Shown: piece after piece, positions 5,533-5,748 of the stretch
Layout of the letters: every line of letters starts with the position of its first letter
Position numbering within the stretch: the stretch's first letter is position 1
Assembly: GCA_022794295.1 (NCBI GenBank)
Contig: JAAWEO010000140.1
Location: 1-5,748, forward strand
Length of the DNA stretch: 5,748 nt
Direction: 5' to 3'
From: Angelakisella sp.
Lineage (GTDB): Bacteria > Bacillota > Clostridia > Oscillospirales > Ruminococcaceae
The notes under the pieces: generated by a model
The model's input: the letters and a program-made list of their open reading frames with translations, nothing else
What the model was told of the DNA's origin: nothing
The model's database searches: none
Position numbers and translations under genes: made by a program

Positions 5533-5682
5533 GGGTGTGCGAAAGGGATAGTGGGTGCCTGGAGTCCGAACAAGTACAGGGCGAAACGATTCCCCTGCCT
5601 TTGACGGACTGGGGCGGGCGAGGTTTCTGCCGGCGCAGCACCATGCCCAAAGCCCAACGCCCAGTACCGGCTAGCCTTTCTG

Positions 5683-5748
5683 TCACCGGACATCAGTCCG
5701 GTCCGGGTCCAGGGCGGACAGCGCCTGGTCGCCCGCCGCAGCGGGCGA
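5683..5748 (-). CDS. Possible 3' end of a convergent gene (partial)
   Basis: Reading leftward from the window edge, 21 codons run to a TGA at 5685-5683, giving the peptide end AAAGDQALSALDPDRTDVR. Eighteen of the 21 codons end in G or C, like the real genes here and unlike the opposite strand. No domain can be named from so short a piece. It overlaps the hairpins at 5685-5702 and 5729-5748, which argues that it may just be intergenic sequence. Confidence 0.25.
   Translation of the reverse strand, partial: SPAAAGDQALSALDPDRTDVR
5685..5702. repeat. 7-bp perfect inverted repeat
   Basis: ACCGGAC (5685-5691) pairs with GTCCGGT (5696-5702) around the tetraloop ATCA. No T-run follows on either strand. 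If the leftward reading frame is real, this hairpin covers its last codons. Confidence 0.5.
5729..5748. repeat. 8-bp perfect inverted repeat at the window edge
   Basis: TCGCCCGC (5729-5736) pairs with GCGGGCGA (5741-5748) around CGCA. The stem may continue past the window. Its form is like the GC hairpin at 173-190 at the other end. Confidence 0.5.

Larger units (their letters stand above)
5533..5748. other. Palindrome-rich right flank
   Basis: No complete gene is visible. The stretch can fold as a two-part stem, AGTCCG (5563-5568) with CGGACT (5605-5610) enclosing CAGGG (5577-5581) with CCCTG (5593-5597), and GGTGC (5554-5558) can pair with GCACC (5638-5642) outside it. Two further perfect hairpins follow at 5685-5702 and 5729-5748. 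A plus-strand frame from an ATG at 5643 stays open to the edge but has no ribosome site, and its third positions are poorer in G and C than the real genes here. The opposite strand may hold the end of a convergent gene (5748 to 5683). Confidence 0.45.

Noticed and set aside
5533..5682. A known riboswitch or housekeeping RNA
   Set aside because: I compared it by eye with FMN, TPP, cobalamin, glycine, molybdenum-cofactor, SRP, tmRNA and RNase P core motifs on both strands and found none.

Overview
This window looks like a GC-rich (about 60 % by eye) chromosomal segment of a Clostridia-type bacterium, most likely Oscillospiraceae. That placement is an inference. It rests on a fused SecDF, a small protein resembling the clostridial DUF6514 family, strong GGAGG-type ribosome binding sites, sigma-A-like promoters, a strong preference for G or C at third codon positions, and many intergenic palindromes. 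There is no transposase, phage gene, CRISPR array, tRNA or rRNA.

Layout. Positions 1-202 hold no convincing gene but carry four separate palindromes. On the minus strand lies a 109-aa DUF6514-like gene (532 to 203) with its own promoter. An intrinsic terminator separates it from secDF (3034 to 689, minus strand), which encodes a 781-aa single-chain SecD-SecF export motor. Positions 3035-3502 are a divergent intergenic region. It holds the strong secDF promoter, a hairpin in the secDF leader, a run of five hairpins on the plus strand that ends in a textbook intrinsic terminator with no gene in front of it, and then the promoter of the rightward operon. That operon holds a DUF2461-family gene (3503-4225), a hotdog-fold acyl-CoA thioesterase (4229-4699) and a Cof-type HAD phosphatase (4723-5532), spaced 3 and 23 bp apart. 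Positions 5533-5748 are palindrome-rich and may include the last 21 codons of a convergent gene running in from the right.

How the parts work together. SecDF drives late steps of Sec protein export with ion-motive force. The three rightward genes look like a co-transcribed housekeeping set of hydrolases plus a conserved protein of unknown function; nothing links them functionally to SecDF beyond sharing the divergent region. The most interesting part is the plus-strand segment at about 3279-3427. It can fold into consecutive hairpins closed by a U6-tailed terminator, and it contains two competing pairings of the kind seen in attenuators and riboswitches. I recognise no known RNA family in it, so it is a candidate new structured RNA. 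No experiment or database search supports it yet.
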